DNA of 64,000 nucleotides from Azolla pinnata (taxonomy: Eukaryota; Streptophyta; Polypodiopsida; Salviniales; Salviniaceae): the NCBI GenBank assembly GCA_037176905.1, contig JBBBWG010025334.1, forward strand, positions 1 through 64,000, given 5' to 3'. The position numbers and the translations under genes are program-made. Below are positions 20,651 through 31,993 of this stretch, piece after piece (the stretch's first letter is position 1; each line of letters opens with the position of its first letter). Under the pieces are notes generated by a model. It was not told where the DNA came from. It ran no database searches and saw only the letters and a program-made list of their open reading frames with translations.

Positions 20651-23600
20651 ATGGCTTCCAGCTTCGAAGATCTCGCCGAAGCCACCTCCGGCGCCATCGG
20701 TGGCCTCCTCAGCACCTCCATTCTCTACCCTCTCGACACCTGCAAAACCAAGTACCAAGCGGAGGCCCGCGTCGGAAACAGCCGGAGATACAGGTACGCC
20801 CCGGCGGGCTTTCGTTTTTTAGACTGGCCCAATTCGCGCATGTTTGCAAATCGGCACGGGAGAGAACGCATCTACATGTCGGGTGAATCCGCGGAAAATT
20901 TGTGTGTGTCTGAAAACCCCTGTGTATGTAGTGGCCAATTCGGGTAGAGAGAGAGACAGAGGGAGAGAGAGAGAGAGATCGATTGCTTGCTTAGTGTCAG
21001 TTTCTGGCCTTGCACCGAACTTCCAGTGGACTATGGACTAAGAAACGGCCACCAAAGTAGAGAAACGGCATATGCATGCGTGTATTTGCATATGTGGTTC
21101 TTTATGTGAATGCTTATGCGGGTAGATGTATGTCTTTATGTGAATACTTGTATGTGTGTATGCGTATGTATATGTAAGCGTAGTCTGATCAGAAGGTATG
21201 TTGCGCATGTGTGTGTATGAATATGTAAATTGGCATGCATACATGCAAATATGCGTGCTTTGCACATGTGACTTAATCATCAAGTGAATGTCTCTTCCGA
21301 ATCCCAATATGCTCTGCAGATCCACGTTCGATGTCCTGAAGGAGGCATATTCTACTGGACAATGCATTTCTTTATATCAAGGCTTAGGCACTAAGAACTT
21401 CCAGTCGTTCCTGTCGCAATTCATCTATTTCTATAGCTATAGCTTTATCAAAAACTTATACTTGCGGAAGGTCAACAAGAAAAGAATGGGCACAGGTGCG
21501 AATCTGATTGTAGCTGCGGCTGCTGGAGCTTGTACATCCCTAGTTATACAGGTATGATTGCCATGCAACTTTCTACCCGCATGTGCTGAAATGCCTAGAG
21601 TTTTTGAAAGAGTGCACTGGAATGGAGACTCAAACAGTGTGGCAGTTTCTGTATTCAAGGAGGCGACTCCGAACAATTGTACGTTGATCAGACAAGGAAG
21701 GTGAGGAGTTGAAACATGTATACTCTAGTGAAGCAGCAAATTATGAATTGGTCAAGGAATGTGAGCATGAAAATAGAGCCCACAGTGTTATTGTAAAATG
21801 AATGAACGGAAGAATCTACGTTCAGACTAATCACATAAAGATGATGTGTCATATGCTGCTCACTCTTTAAGCGCATTCAAGAAACACTAGCAGATAGGTC
21901 AGGCAAATGCAGAGAGCAGTAGCAAGATCACTGCTCCTGTCATCATTGGATACAACAATGAATAGAGACTTAAGAAAAAAGTATCTACCTGCGAGTTCAT
22001 ATGAACCAGTTCAAGGAGCATAGCTCAGGCAATTTCCAGATGGGGAACTATCAAACTATACATCTCCTAGGAAATGGAAGTTGTAGCACAAGTTGCATGA
22101 GGCTGTTTGCAACACCTTGCAGACCACCTTTTCTCCAGTTGAAGCTTGAGCAATCTGCCGATGTCTCATGATGAGCATTTATCAATTAATTGACACTTGA
22201 GTTTGGTTAGTCCTGCTAGAGCCTACTTATTTTGGAGGATGTAATGGAAATTTTGGGTTTGGATGGATACGAAATCCTAGCATTGTCTGCTTGAATAGCA
22301 CTTTCGACCAATACAGTGATGTTATGCTAACAGGAGAAAAAAGGAGCTCCTTTTTCTGGGATACAACTTCCATCTTCACAACTTGAGCTGCAAATGTCCT
22401 GGAAGAACCCATTCACAAGCACAGTGTTGTGCCTTAATATGTTTGATACATGAGGTTCTGAGTGATAACAAGGAAACATGGAATGCCACACCAAAGCGTT
22501 TTCTAGAATGACAGGGCTACCATCTATTACACTTTTATTTCTCCCAAGCGGGACTAACATTCAAGTGGCAATAATGTGCATTCATGGTAGAGTAATGGAA
22601 AGCAAGTATCAAGCATGAGAAAGGGCAAGACTATATCAGTGGACCTACCACAATTCTTTGAAAGGAACAAGCATCATACCTTCTTGCTCTATAATTGTGT
22701 AAACATAGATAAGAAATCAACAAAAAGGAACATATTTAGAGTACGAACTCACAAGCAGCTCTATTTTTTTATTTCTCACAGCCCCTTGATACAGCTTCTG
22801 CTCGAATGCAAACAAGTACTTTCGGCAAGTCGAAAAGTCTTTGGAGAACTCTTAGAGATGCAGATTGGAGACATGCTTATGATGGCCTTGGGGCTTCACT
22901 TATTTTGACATCAAATCCGGCTATACAGGTTTTCCACAATATTCGTTTTTGGGGATGGCTGTGTTTCATGAATCATCTTCACATGTGTTTCTTATTGTGT
23001 ACTTCAATTACAGTATACAGTCTATGAACAGCTGAAAGGTCGTATTTTAAGGCTACAAAGACACAAAACTTCAGCCAGTGGTGATTCCTCTCCAGTAGTA
23101 TTATCTGCCTTGACTGCTTTTCTTCTTGGAGCTTTATCTAAAACTATAGCCACCATCATAACATATCCGGCTATCAGGTATCTGTCAGCATTCTGAGATG
23201 CACAAAGGAAAGTGTATCTGTTAGAATCTTTTTTTGGTGCAGATACAAAAGCGTGCATATACACAGGTCACAAATGCGCATAATTTATGTCAAGTCTTTT
23301 TTCTACTAATTAAACTATGTCTACAGGTGCAAAGTCCTTTTACAAGCTGCAGAACAGGAAGATGAGGATAGGGTTTTCCGAAAGTCGTCCAAGAGCATGG
23401 TTGATGCTATTATGATCATATGGAATAGTGAAGGTGCTCGTGGATTTTATAAAGGATTGCAAGCCCAAATACTGAAAACAATCTTAAGTGCCTCTATAAT
23501 GCTGATGATAAAAGAGAAGACATCTAGAAGTACCTGGTTTCTAATGATGGCCCTTAGACGGTGGTTGTCTCCCAATCAACGAAGGATTAAAGTTACCTAA
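20651..23600 (+). CDS. Peroxisomal adenine nucleotide carrier (PNC1/2-like), 5 exons
   Basis: Mitochondrial-carrier-family antiporter expected to import ATP into peroxisomes in exchange for AMP/ADP, feeding acyl-CoA synthesis for beta-oxidation. Exons: 20651-20793, 21320-21551, 22782-22928, 23014-23177, 23327-23600; GT-AG borders, in-frame join, 319 aa (Arabidopsis PNCs are about 320, from memory). Seen: three carrier repeats with signatures PLDTCK (27-32), [10 protein letters not shown] (126-135) and the degenerate PAIRCK (226-231). Family-specific stretches [36 protein letters not shown] and [13 protein letters not shown] identify PNC rather than a mitochondrial ADP/ATP carrier. The end KVT is not a canonical peroxisomal signal, as expected for a membrane protein. 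Start: first ATG before the family N-terminus [13 protein letters not shown]. Confidence 0.95.
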
Positions 23601-24588
23601 AGTTTGTATTTATAGTCATATGATCAATTGTAAATCCTAATATTTCATTCGAAAAATGTTCATATCATCGTCTATTCTTATTATATCATCAATCCACATT
23701 TCAACTCAGATTGTCATTATGAATTTATACATGGATATATCTCTTCTAAGAAAACTAGTATGCCTCATTGCTCTTCAGCTTAATCACTTTATTTGCAGAT
23801 AATTTTTGTCGTGGGAACAGCCTTTTGTCGATTGCAAGCTAATCATTGATTATGGTCTTGAAAGAAAATTAATTAATGATTAGTCAATCTATGTGTATTT
23901 ATAGAGGACAAACCATTTTAACCATTTTGTTAACCAAGTGGCAAGAGCCAATTACACTCTTCAACAAATCAATTATTGAAATATTTCATCTTTTACATCT
24001 AGACTCAGAAATCTTGTGTTGTCTTGTGGCATCTTGCTTCACGCATTGTGCTCTATTAGTGGCATCATGGAAAAGGGAGAAGATAATGAATTACTCTCTT
24101 GATTATTAATTATGGCGCATCAGAGCGCACAGTCCAGAACTCATGGATAAAAATAGCTTGTAGTATATATCCTAAGTACAATCTTCCACGTGAAATGTGG
24201 AATGTGAGATGCTTGTCTTTGATTGCGTGTTTTAGAGTTTTATGGCGGATATTCTGGTGTCAAAACTCCACCATTAGGTGTTTTTTGAGGGTAAGTAAGA
24301 AGACGACATGGAGCCATAGAAAAAGGCTTCTTCTATTTGAGATTATCCTTGTGATGAGGCGGGATTTCCTGAATTATTTATTCATTAGTTAATCTCTTGC
24401 ACTACCAGTCAACAAAACTTTGGCACTGAAATTGCATTTCACCCATCAATGCATACATAATACACTAATGCAGTAGATCGATCGCCTGCACCAAACAGGC
24501 ATAAAGTTACATGATCTAACAGTTTGTTCAATCATTCTGGGCTCATATTGCAACGTGACGCAGCATGTATAATAATCTCAACATAGTT
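23601..24588. other. Convergent intergenic spacer
   Basis: AT-rich DNA between the carrier and the second PPR gene, probably holding both 3' UTRs. No coding frame, repeat or RNA gene recognised. Confidence 0.5.
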
Positions 24589-27441
24589 TCAGCGCTCCCA
24601 TTGCTTGTGACCTGCATGGATGTTTGATAGAAGTACATACGGTGCAGAGTTTCCTCTGTCTAGTTCAAATGAGTGTTTTGCAGCCCATTCACCATGTTCC
24701 AAATCTGATTGTTGCTGATGACATGCCCGCAGCAATGCTACATAAGGCACTTCTGAAGGTTGAAATGGCATTTCACCGATCACACGGCGCACTTTGTCAA
24801 GCTGCCCTGTTCTTCCTAGGACATCAATCATACATACATAATGCACTAGCGTAGGAGGTACGCCATACGCATCGAACATGGAGTTCAGGCAGCAAATGCC
24901 TTGATCTACTAAGCCACAGTGGCTACAAGCTGTCAATATGCTGATGAAAGTGACTTTGTCTGGTCTAAGCCCCTGCTCCCGTATTGCATCGAAAAGTTTG
25001 AATGCATGTCTAGCCATACCATGTTGGCTGTACAAGCTTATCACAGTATTCCATAGGAGCATGTCATGCGAAGGCATCTCGTGGAAGATCATTCGCATGT
25101 CCTTGAGACTTCCGCATTTCGAGTACATGTCGACTAGAACAGTTCTTATGACATCATCCGACGACATTGTCGTGCTGACGATGCAAGCATGCATTCTCTT
25201 TCCTTCGTGGAGAGCGCTGAGCTTCGTACACGCATCCAGAGCGCTGATGTACGTGACTCTATTCGGTAGCAAACCGACTTGCAACATTCTGTGGAAGAGT
25301 GTGAGAGATTCATCATCCTGTCCAGATTGTATGCATACAGCTATCATGGCAGTCGCCAGAACAATGTTCCATTCAGAAAATCGATCAAAAGCCCATCTTG
25401 CATCATTCACTTTGTCGAAATTGCCATACATGTTGATCACCGAGGTACCCACAGCAAAGTCTCTCTCGTATTCAGCATGACATATAGACGCATGTACCCG
25501 CTTGCCTTCTGAAATCTCTCTTTCTCTAGCACATAGAGAAAGCATCGCAATGTAACTATCGCTGTTTGGAAGAACTCCTTCCATTTGCATTCTCTGAAGT
25601 ATGAATTCTTCTCTCTCCTCGCTATGCTGAATATACACTCCAATGAATGCATTCCAGGACTGCACATCACGATCAGGCATTCCCTCAAATAACTTGAATG
25701 CTTTTTGTAGCACCTCATACCTGCTAAGACTATCTTCAATACTAGCCTCGCACCATGTATCACGACCTTCGGTGTGTCTTAGTTCGCTTTCAGATGTTGC
25801 TGGAAATTTGGCATATGCCTCCAGGATAGTGTTATATGTAACTTTGTCAGGAGATATACCTCGACCTAGCATTTGTTCAAACAGCTTCACAGTTTCTACG
25901 AATTTCTCATTCTTTAAAAAAACTGCGAGCATCGAATTCCATGATATCACATCTTGACTCTTCATCTTATTGAAGGTAATTGATGCATCCTCTGTGAAAC
26001 CATACTGTCCATACATGTTAAGAATCGCATTGGCCAGAGCCACATGTTCCACAAAACCAAGCTCTATAATGTAATCATGGAATATTCTCCCTTGAGAGAT
26101 ACTGTCACAAACACTAACTACATTAAGAAATGTGATCGTGGTCGGAGTTACCCTTGATACTATCATTTGACTAAAGATGTTGAGCGCTTCAACATCAAGA
26201 TTATTTTGAGCATAAACGGAAATCATAGTGTTCCAGGCAACCACATCCCACGAAAGAGTTTCATGAAACATTTTGCACGCATTTTCAATGCTCCCACATC
26301 TTCCATACATGTTAATGACTTCAGTTTTCAAAATCTGGTCATTGGCGTTGCTTAAATGGACGTGTATCTGTTCACCTTTTGGAAGCAATTCGCTGCAATC
26401 ACATGCAGACAATATTGCTAGAAAAGTGACCCTTTGTGGCATCATTGCTTCCTGTTGCATACGAATGAAAAGGGTTAGTGCCTGTTCACGATCTCCATGG
26501 TAGACATACAATGAGATCAATGTGGTCCAAGTGACTATACTCCGGGATGACATCGTGTTAAATTCTGCCCATGAAGATTGCATGTTACCGCATTTCCCAT
26601 ACATATTGATGAGCACATTATCAAGGACGAGATCCGATTCACAGCTTAGTATGTGGACATGAAGTCTCTCGCCCTTGGTTAGATCCGATCCATCCGAACA
26701 CGAATCAAGCATGCTAACAAATGTCGCTTTGTTTGGCAAGAACCCTTGTAGCAACATATGAGAAAAGCATTGAGAAGCTTGTTGAGAATCTCCATTTCGA
26801 CCATATGCAGCGAGCATCGCATTCCATACAATTACATCAGGGTCGAGTATACGGTCAAAACTTGCCACTGCCTCATCTGATTTTCTCGAATTGGCATATA
26901 ATCCTACGATAGTGGTACCGATTGCACAATTGCATTCGATTTCGGTGTTAACAAAACGGGCATGGATTTGTTTACCATAACGTAGATTTTCCACCGCATT
27001 ACATGCGGAGAGGGCACAAACGTATGTGAACTTATCTGGTATGGATGCCTGCTGATACATCTGCTGGAACAACTGCAGGGAAATACCACATTCTCCTTGT
27101 TGCGAGCATGATCTGATGATGAAATTCCATGCATATGGAGATGGATCGAGCATGTCGTGGAACACGTGGGAAGCTTCTTGCAGAGCTCCGCATTTGCCAT
27201 ACATCTGAACAAGGAGTCCTTGCAAGAAGGAATCATGGGAGAGCCCATGGAAGATGATGTTGCCATGGATGCACATGCCTTCTTGAAGTTTCTTGTGATC
27301 TCCGCACCAGCGCAACAGAGATGAGTACAGTGTGGAATCGGTGGAGATGGAGGGCGTATCTTGCAGTATTTTGCGGCGATGGAGGAGGATAGATCCATGA
27401 TCGCAGGAAAGGGAGGAGAGGTTCCTTCTGGGAAGCAACAT
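24589..27441 (-). CDS. PLS-class pentatricopeptide repeat protein, intronless
   Basis: Predicted organellar RNA-binding protein. One uninterrupted frame of 950 codons. The N-terminus MLLPRRNLSSLS is basic and Ser-rich with RRK at 22-24, consistent with a mitochondrial or plastid presequence. It is followed by about 25 tandem 31-36 residue PPR motifs with repeated INMYGKCG, WNAMLAAYGRNG and FSQMI-type helices. The C-terminus reads HYVCMIDVLGRTGQLDKVRR, VPYVALLRAC and YVLLSNIHAGHKQWER, the L2-S2 motifs and start of an E motif. The frame then stops, and no E+ or DYW continuation was seen in the next 190 bases. A site-recognition role in RNA editing is the family expectation; the target is unknown. 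It does not closely repeat the sequence of the upstream PPR gene, so they are not recent tandem duplicates. Confidence 0.92.
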   Translation of the reverse strand: MLLPRRNLSSLSCDHGSILLHRRKILQDTPSISTDSTLYSSLLRWCGDHKKLQEGMCIHGNIIFHGLSHDSFLQGLLVQMYGKCGALQEASHVFHDMLDPSPYAWNFIIRSCSQQGECGISLQLFQQMYQQASIPDKFTYVCALSACNAVENLRYGKQIHARFVNTEIECNCAIGTTIVGLYANSRKSDEAVASFDRILDPDVIVWNAMLAAYGRNGDSQQASQCFSHMLLQGFLPNKATFVSMLDSCSDGSDLTKGERLHVHILSCESDLVLDNVLINMYGKCGNMQSSWAEFNTMSSRSIVTWTTLISLYVYHGDREQALTLFIRMQQEAMMPQRVTFLAILSACDCSELLPKGEQIHVHLSNANDQILKTEVINMYGRCGSIENACKMFHETLSWDVVAWNTMISVYAQNNLDVEALNIFSQMIVSRVTPTTITFLNVVSVCDSISQGRIFHDYIIELGFVEHVALANAILNMYGQYGFTEDASITFNKMKSQDVISWNSMLAVFLKNEKFVETVKLFEQMLGRGISPDKVTYNTILEAYAKFPATSESELRHTEGRDTWCEASIEDSLSRYEVLQKAFKLFEGMPDRDVQSWNAFIGVYIQHSEEREEFILQRMQMEGVLPNSDSYIAMLSLCAREREISEGKRVHASICHAEYERDFAVGTSVINMYGNFDKVNDARWAFDRFSEWNIVLATAMIAVCIQSGQDDESLTLFHRMLQVGLLPNRVTYISALDACTKLSALHEGKRMHACIVSTTMSSDDVIRTVLVDMYSKCGSLKDMRMIFHEMPSHDMLLWNTVISLYSQHGMARHAFKLFDAIREQGLRPDKVTFISILTACSHCGLVDQGICCLNSMFDAYGVPPTLVHYVCMIDVLGRTGQLDKVRRVIGEMPFQPSEVPYVALLRACHQQQSDLEHGEWAAKHSFELDRGNSAPYVLLSNIHAGHKQWER

Positions 27442-28215
27442 TCAGGAAGCTCTGTTGTTCTTGTTCTCCTTCGCCCCTCAGATTCCATGGCTCCTTGTTT
27501 GGCCTCAAGCTTTCATTTCCATGCAACATTCAAGAGGCTTTCTTCTTCTTCTTCTTCTTCTTCTTCTTCTTCTTCTTCTTCTTCGCCCATCAGATTCCAT
27601 GGCTCCCTTGTTTTGCTCGAGCTTTCCATTTTCCGCACAGCATTCCACAGGCTTTCTTGTTCTTCGCCACCATCAGATTCCATGGCCTCTTCTCCCCTGT
27701 TTCACCTCAAGCTTTCATTTTTCCATGCAGCATTCAAGAGGCTTTGTTTGTTCCTCTTGATCTCCGTCGCCCCTCAGATTCCCGAGCTTCCATGTCCATA
27801 CAACGTTCCAAAGGCTTTCTTCATCTTCTTCTTCATCTTCTTCTTCTTCTTGGCCCATCAGATTCCATAGCTCCCTGCTTTGTTTTGCTCGGAGCTTCCA
27901 TTTCCATACAGCATTCAAGAGGCTTTCCTTCTTCTTCTTGTTTGTTCTTCTTCGCCCATCAGATTCCCCAAGCTTTCATTTCCATGGCAACAATCAAGAG
28001 CCTTTCTTCTTCTTCTTCTTCTTCTTCTTCGCCCATCAGAATTCCATAGCTTCAAACTTCGCCCATCAGAATTCCATAGCTTCGAACTTCGCCCATCTTC
28101 TTCTTGTTCTTCTTGCTTCGCCCATCAGAATTCCATAGCTTCAAACTTTGCCCATCTTCTTCTTGTTCTTGCTTCGCCCATCAGAATTCCATAGCTTCAA
28201 ACTTCGCCCATCTTC
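27436..28215. repeat. Minisatellite with TTCGCCCATCAGATTCCATG core and TTC runs
   Basis: About ten units share CATCAGATTCCAT or CATCAGAATTCCATAG, preceded by TTC microsatellite of varying length and CATTCAAGAGGCTTTC. Unit length falls from about 100 bases near the PPR gene to about 31 bases at 28040-28100, so the far end looks youngest. The first unit contains the PPR start codon on the opposite strand. Confidence 0.9.
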
Positions 28216-29559
28216 TTCTTCCTCTATCCACACAACCGCGAAGATTCCAGGGATGAGAATCCAATGGCCCGAGATTCCCGATCATCTCTCCGATGTGTCG
28301 ATTCTCTCCCGCGACACTCCGATTTCGTGCACGATCTCGGCGAGAGATTCTCCCGGATCTCTGAATATCGATCGCCGAGATAGAATCATGCCCACGAGCG
28401 AAGTCCGATGTGCAGAAAAACAGCTGTGATCGAGCTTTACATAAATGCATCTAGCTAGAAGAGAACGTTGTGGAATCGCTGCTTTGTTCCGCTAGGATTG
28501 AATCGATCGATCGACAAACCGATATATATAGGTGAATCTAGGCTTCGATTTCGGGAAAGAAGCCCATATCGTGTTAAATCGGCTTGCTTTCCGTCGCTAT
28601 ATTGAAATTAATCGATCGATGCGAGTACATGCCATATACTGCTGATCCGAAAATCGTTAGCAAACACAGTGAGCGTCAAGCATGAAAACGATAAGACAAG
28701 ATCTGCGCTCATTGGACGAGGCGCATAAAAAAAGAAGCATTTCGTGGCAGAAATCGGAGCAAAGAGGGCAGGCAAGATATATATATATATATATATATAT
28801 CGGATTCGCGAACGTTTCAACTGCCGACTTTGCGCGGATTAGATTCGAAGCTGTGACGTTTCAGCGATCTTTCGGAAGACGAGGAACAGTGCTAGAATAC
28901 GATGAAAGGCATGTTTTTAAGTTTGACCTAGGCTGCCAAATCTGGATAATATACTTCGAGGGGGGGGGGGAAAAGACTCTGTTTGATTCCGTTGCAAGTG
29001 GGACCAAAGTGGCCGCATCGAAATCTCGATGATGCGTAGAACTGTTTATTCCCTCTTTGATCGCATGTCGGTTGTTGGTTCGATCCGTTTCCAGAAGGGG
29101 TTAGATGCGACTGTTTCTGGAACGATTTTTTGCTCGCTGATCGATCTTCTGCAATTCCTCTCTCTCTCTCTCTCTATCTATGTATGTATATAGATCTTGC
29201 CATCGATTATTGACAGAAACTTTCGAGAAACAATTCAGGATTGTGAAATATGCTCTGGATCCTCGCTCTGTAATGCAATTTCTCTATGTGTGTATCATCG
29301 GAGTCCGCAGAACAATGATAGAGGAACTTCCTCTTTCTTTCTTTTTTCCAAAATAGTATCCTTCCATTAGTTAGTCCAAATTTACATAGCACAAATTATC
29401 AGACAAACTGAAGTAGATTTTGGTCAGACTATTTCTCGTCAATACTTGGACTTGTCTATGTGATTGGAGGGAACTGCTTCTTTATCCTGTGGCTTTCCTG
29501 ATCGAGCTGCAGCTTGATTAGAACGCCGTTTTCTTCCCAGTTGCAAATCAGATGCCAAG
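28216..29559. other. Intergenic
   Basis: No gene recognised. Contains an (AT)n run at 28777-28801, GATCGATCGA runs at about 28503 and 28612, a G run at 28964-28972 and a TC run at 29158-29175. Confidence 0.5.
28777..28801. repeat. (AT)n microsatellite
   Basis: Perfect AT dinucleotide run of about 12 units. Confidence 0.95.
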
Positions 29560-30660
29560 AAGCAACATACTCACACGTGCACACACACATACATACATAC
29601 ATACACACACATGAACGCATGCATGCATGCATGCATCCGTACCTACCTGCCTACATACATACATACATACACAGACATGAACGCATGCATGCATACATAC
29701 CTACCTACATATGCATGCATGCGAGGATGCTAAGAATCTGGTGCTCTGAATCTCGGCCCGTTGTGTTCACGTTCGGCTTCACCCATCGATCGATCCATCG
29801 AATTTTCGATCACATGCCTCACGCTCCTATGTCTGTCGTTATGCCATTCAATGACATCATTAGGAGAGCAGGTTCCGATCCTTGAGCCGCATATACATAC
29901 ATAATCGGCGCACGCGCACATGCATACGCACACATACACATACGCACAGCTGTACGTAAACGTAGATACGTGCAGATGCATGCATACATACCGATCGATA
30001 TAGTCCATGGGCATGCATGCACATACATACGTGCACATCCACACATACACGTACATGTAGAGACACGGACATGCATACATGCATGCATGCCTGGATACAT
30101 ATATATGTATGTATGTATGTGTGTGTATGTATGTATGTATGCATGCATGCATGTATAGGCATATATATGTATGTATGTGTGTGTGTGTATGTATGTATGT
30201 ATGTAGACATATGTATGTATGACGTGCACATCCACACATACACGTACATGTAGAGACACGGACATGCATACATGCATGCATGCCTGGATACATATATANN
30301 NNNNNNNNNNNNNNNNNNNNNNNNNNNNNNNNNNNNNNNNNNNNNNNNNNNNNNNNNNNNNNNNNNNNNNNNNNNNNNNNNNNNNNNNNNNNNNNNNNAT
30401 GACGTGCACATCCACACATACACGTACATGTAGAGACACGGACATGCATACATGCATGCATGCCTGGATACATATGTATGTATGTATGTATGTGTGCGTG
30501 TGTATGTATGTATGTATGCATGCATGTATAGGCATATATATGTATGTATGTGTGCGTGCGTGTGGCATATATATGTATGTATGTATGTGTGCATGTGTAC
30601 GTAGGTATGTATGTATGTAGGCATATGTATGTATGTATGTATGCATGCATGCCATGTATA
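29560..30660. repeat. Second alternating purine-pyrimidine satellite, with higher-order units
   Basis: CATA/CATG/TATG/TGTG words as in the 16930-18200 block. A longer unit beginning GTGCACATCCACACATACAC and ending CCTGGATACATA occurs three times (about 30029, 30223 and 30402), showing a higher-order period of about 180-190 bases. The assembly gap lies inside it. His/Thr-rich or Cys/Val-rich reading frames here are artefacts. Confidence 0.93.
30299..30398. other. Assembly gap (100 N)
   Basis: Exactly 100 N, a conventional placeholder for a gap of unknown size. The same repeat unit flanks both sides, so the true array length is undetermined. Confidence 0.99.
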
Positions 30661-31207
30661 CATGCTTCGAGAGGCTCGCCGTGATGATGGAGATGGGGGG
30701 ACAGAAGGCAGAGAAAGGAAGACGAAGCTGTCGACAGACTGTCGAAGCTCCGCCATTAAAGCTCGGATTCAAGCTGCAGCAGTAAGTCTCTCTCTCTCTT
30801 TCTGTGCTTGTTTGCAGTAAAAAGACTGATGCTTCTTTGCCGCCGCCTTCGCTGCTTTCGCTGCTGCTTTCGCTGCTGCTTTCGCTGCTGCTTTCGCTGC
30901 TGCTTTTGCTGCTGTCTTGTCGTCATCGCCTCCTCGTCTTCTTCGCCGATGACGAGGATTAGCTAAGCTACAGCAAAAGCTCTCGTCGCTCTCCTCGTCG
31001 TCGTCCTCCTCGTCGTCGTCATAGTCCGGGTAAGAGAAACCTAACGGCGCCTCGCGCCTCCTTCTTCCGCCTCTTCTCTCCGTCCGTGTGCCTGCGGCCA
31101 GCGAAATGGAAGACGGAGAAGGCTCGATTCTCCGAGGACGATGCTGATTCTGCGAGGGAGCGATGATAAGGGAGCAGATATGGCGGAAAGCTACCTTCTT
31201 TCTCACT

Positions 31208-31247
<40 letters not shown>

Positions 31248-31300
31248 CCACATACAGAAGCCTTTCGCTCCAGTACACCAGAAAGAAAGGCTTATGCTAC

Positions 31301-31331
<31 letters not shown>

Positions 31332-31993
31332 CTTCTTTGCCCTCTTTTTTCCTTTCTATGGCTCTGCTTCCAGATTGAGAAAAGCTTCAGCAGGAGTTGC
31401 AAAAGCAGGAAACGAAATGGAAAAGAGTAAGATAGGCATGGAAGCATAGATAGGCTCTCTCTCTCTCTCTCCCTTCCTCCCTCCCTCCCTCTTTCCTCCA
31501 CCTCTTTGCAAATGCATTCTACACTCAGCAACTTCATCAAAGTTCCTCAGCAGAAATCAATCAATGAGAATTTGCTTTCGTTTGGCCTTACATTCATTCA
31601 TGTAGACACATATATTCATAGCCTGCCATGTACATTACATTCCCAATTTATGTCCCGGATTCTGGAAATGCTTGCTTTCCCATAATTACCTTAGCTTCTT
31701 CTCTTCTTTCTCCCCATTGTTCTGGATTCGAAAACGATTCTGCCAGTAAACAATTTGTATCAGCTGTGCTTGTACATTTTCAATAAATGCTCCATATCCA
31801 TGGATTCCCATTCTCTTCATTCTCCATTGTTTCTGGATTCTAGCCTGACGCGTGTCGTCGACTAAACCCTTGACTAATTGCTTCATGGCTATGATGCAAT
31901 GTACATTTTGAATTGTGGAGTGATCTTCGGTGGATCTCTTATCTATGGCACTGCTTAGGAGCTGGACATATTGCCATTAAAGAAAAACAAAAC
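30661..31993. other. Intergenic, KIN-4 upstream region
   Basis: Includes a 12-bp repeat (GCTGCTTTCGCT-like) at about 30850-30914, a GA run at 31209-31244 and TC runs at 31307-31333 and 31456-31475. A minus-strand frame at 30769-31278 would give an Asp/Glu-rich then Ala-Ala-Lys-repeat peptide; nothing supports it beyond openness. Leader sequence of the kinesin should lie near 31900. Confidence 0.45.

Noticed and set aside
27436-28215. Possible CRISPR-like or clustered-repeat array
   Set aside because: Repeats are contiguous, vary in length and contain microsatellite; eukaryotic minisatellite.
29730-30772. About 300-codon minus-strand frames through the second satellite
   Set aside because: They cross the N gap and consist of repeat translation.
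30769-31278. Minus-strand frame with acidic run and Ala-Ala-Lys repeats
   Set aside because: Open only through a 12-bp repeat and TC microsatellite; no family, no splice partners, no start context. Left as a note.
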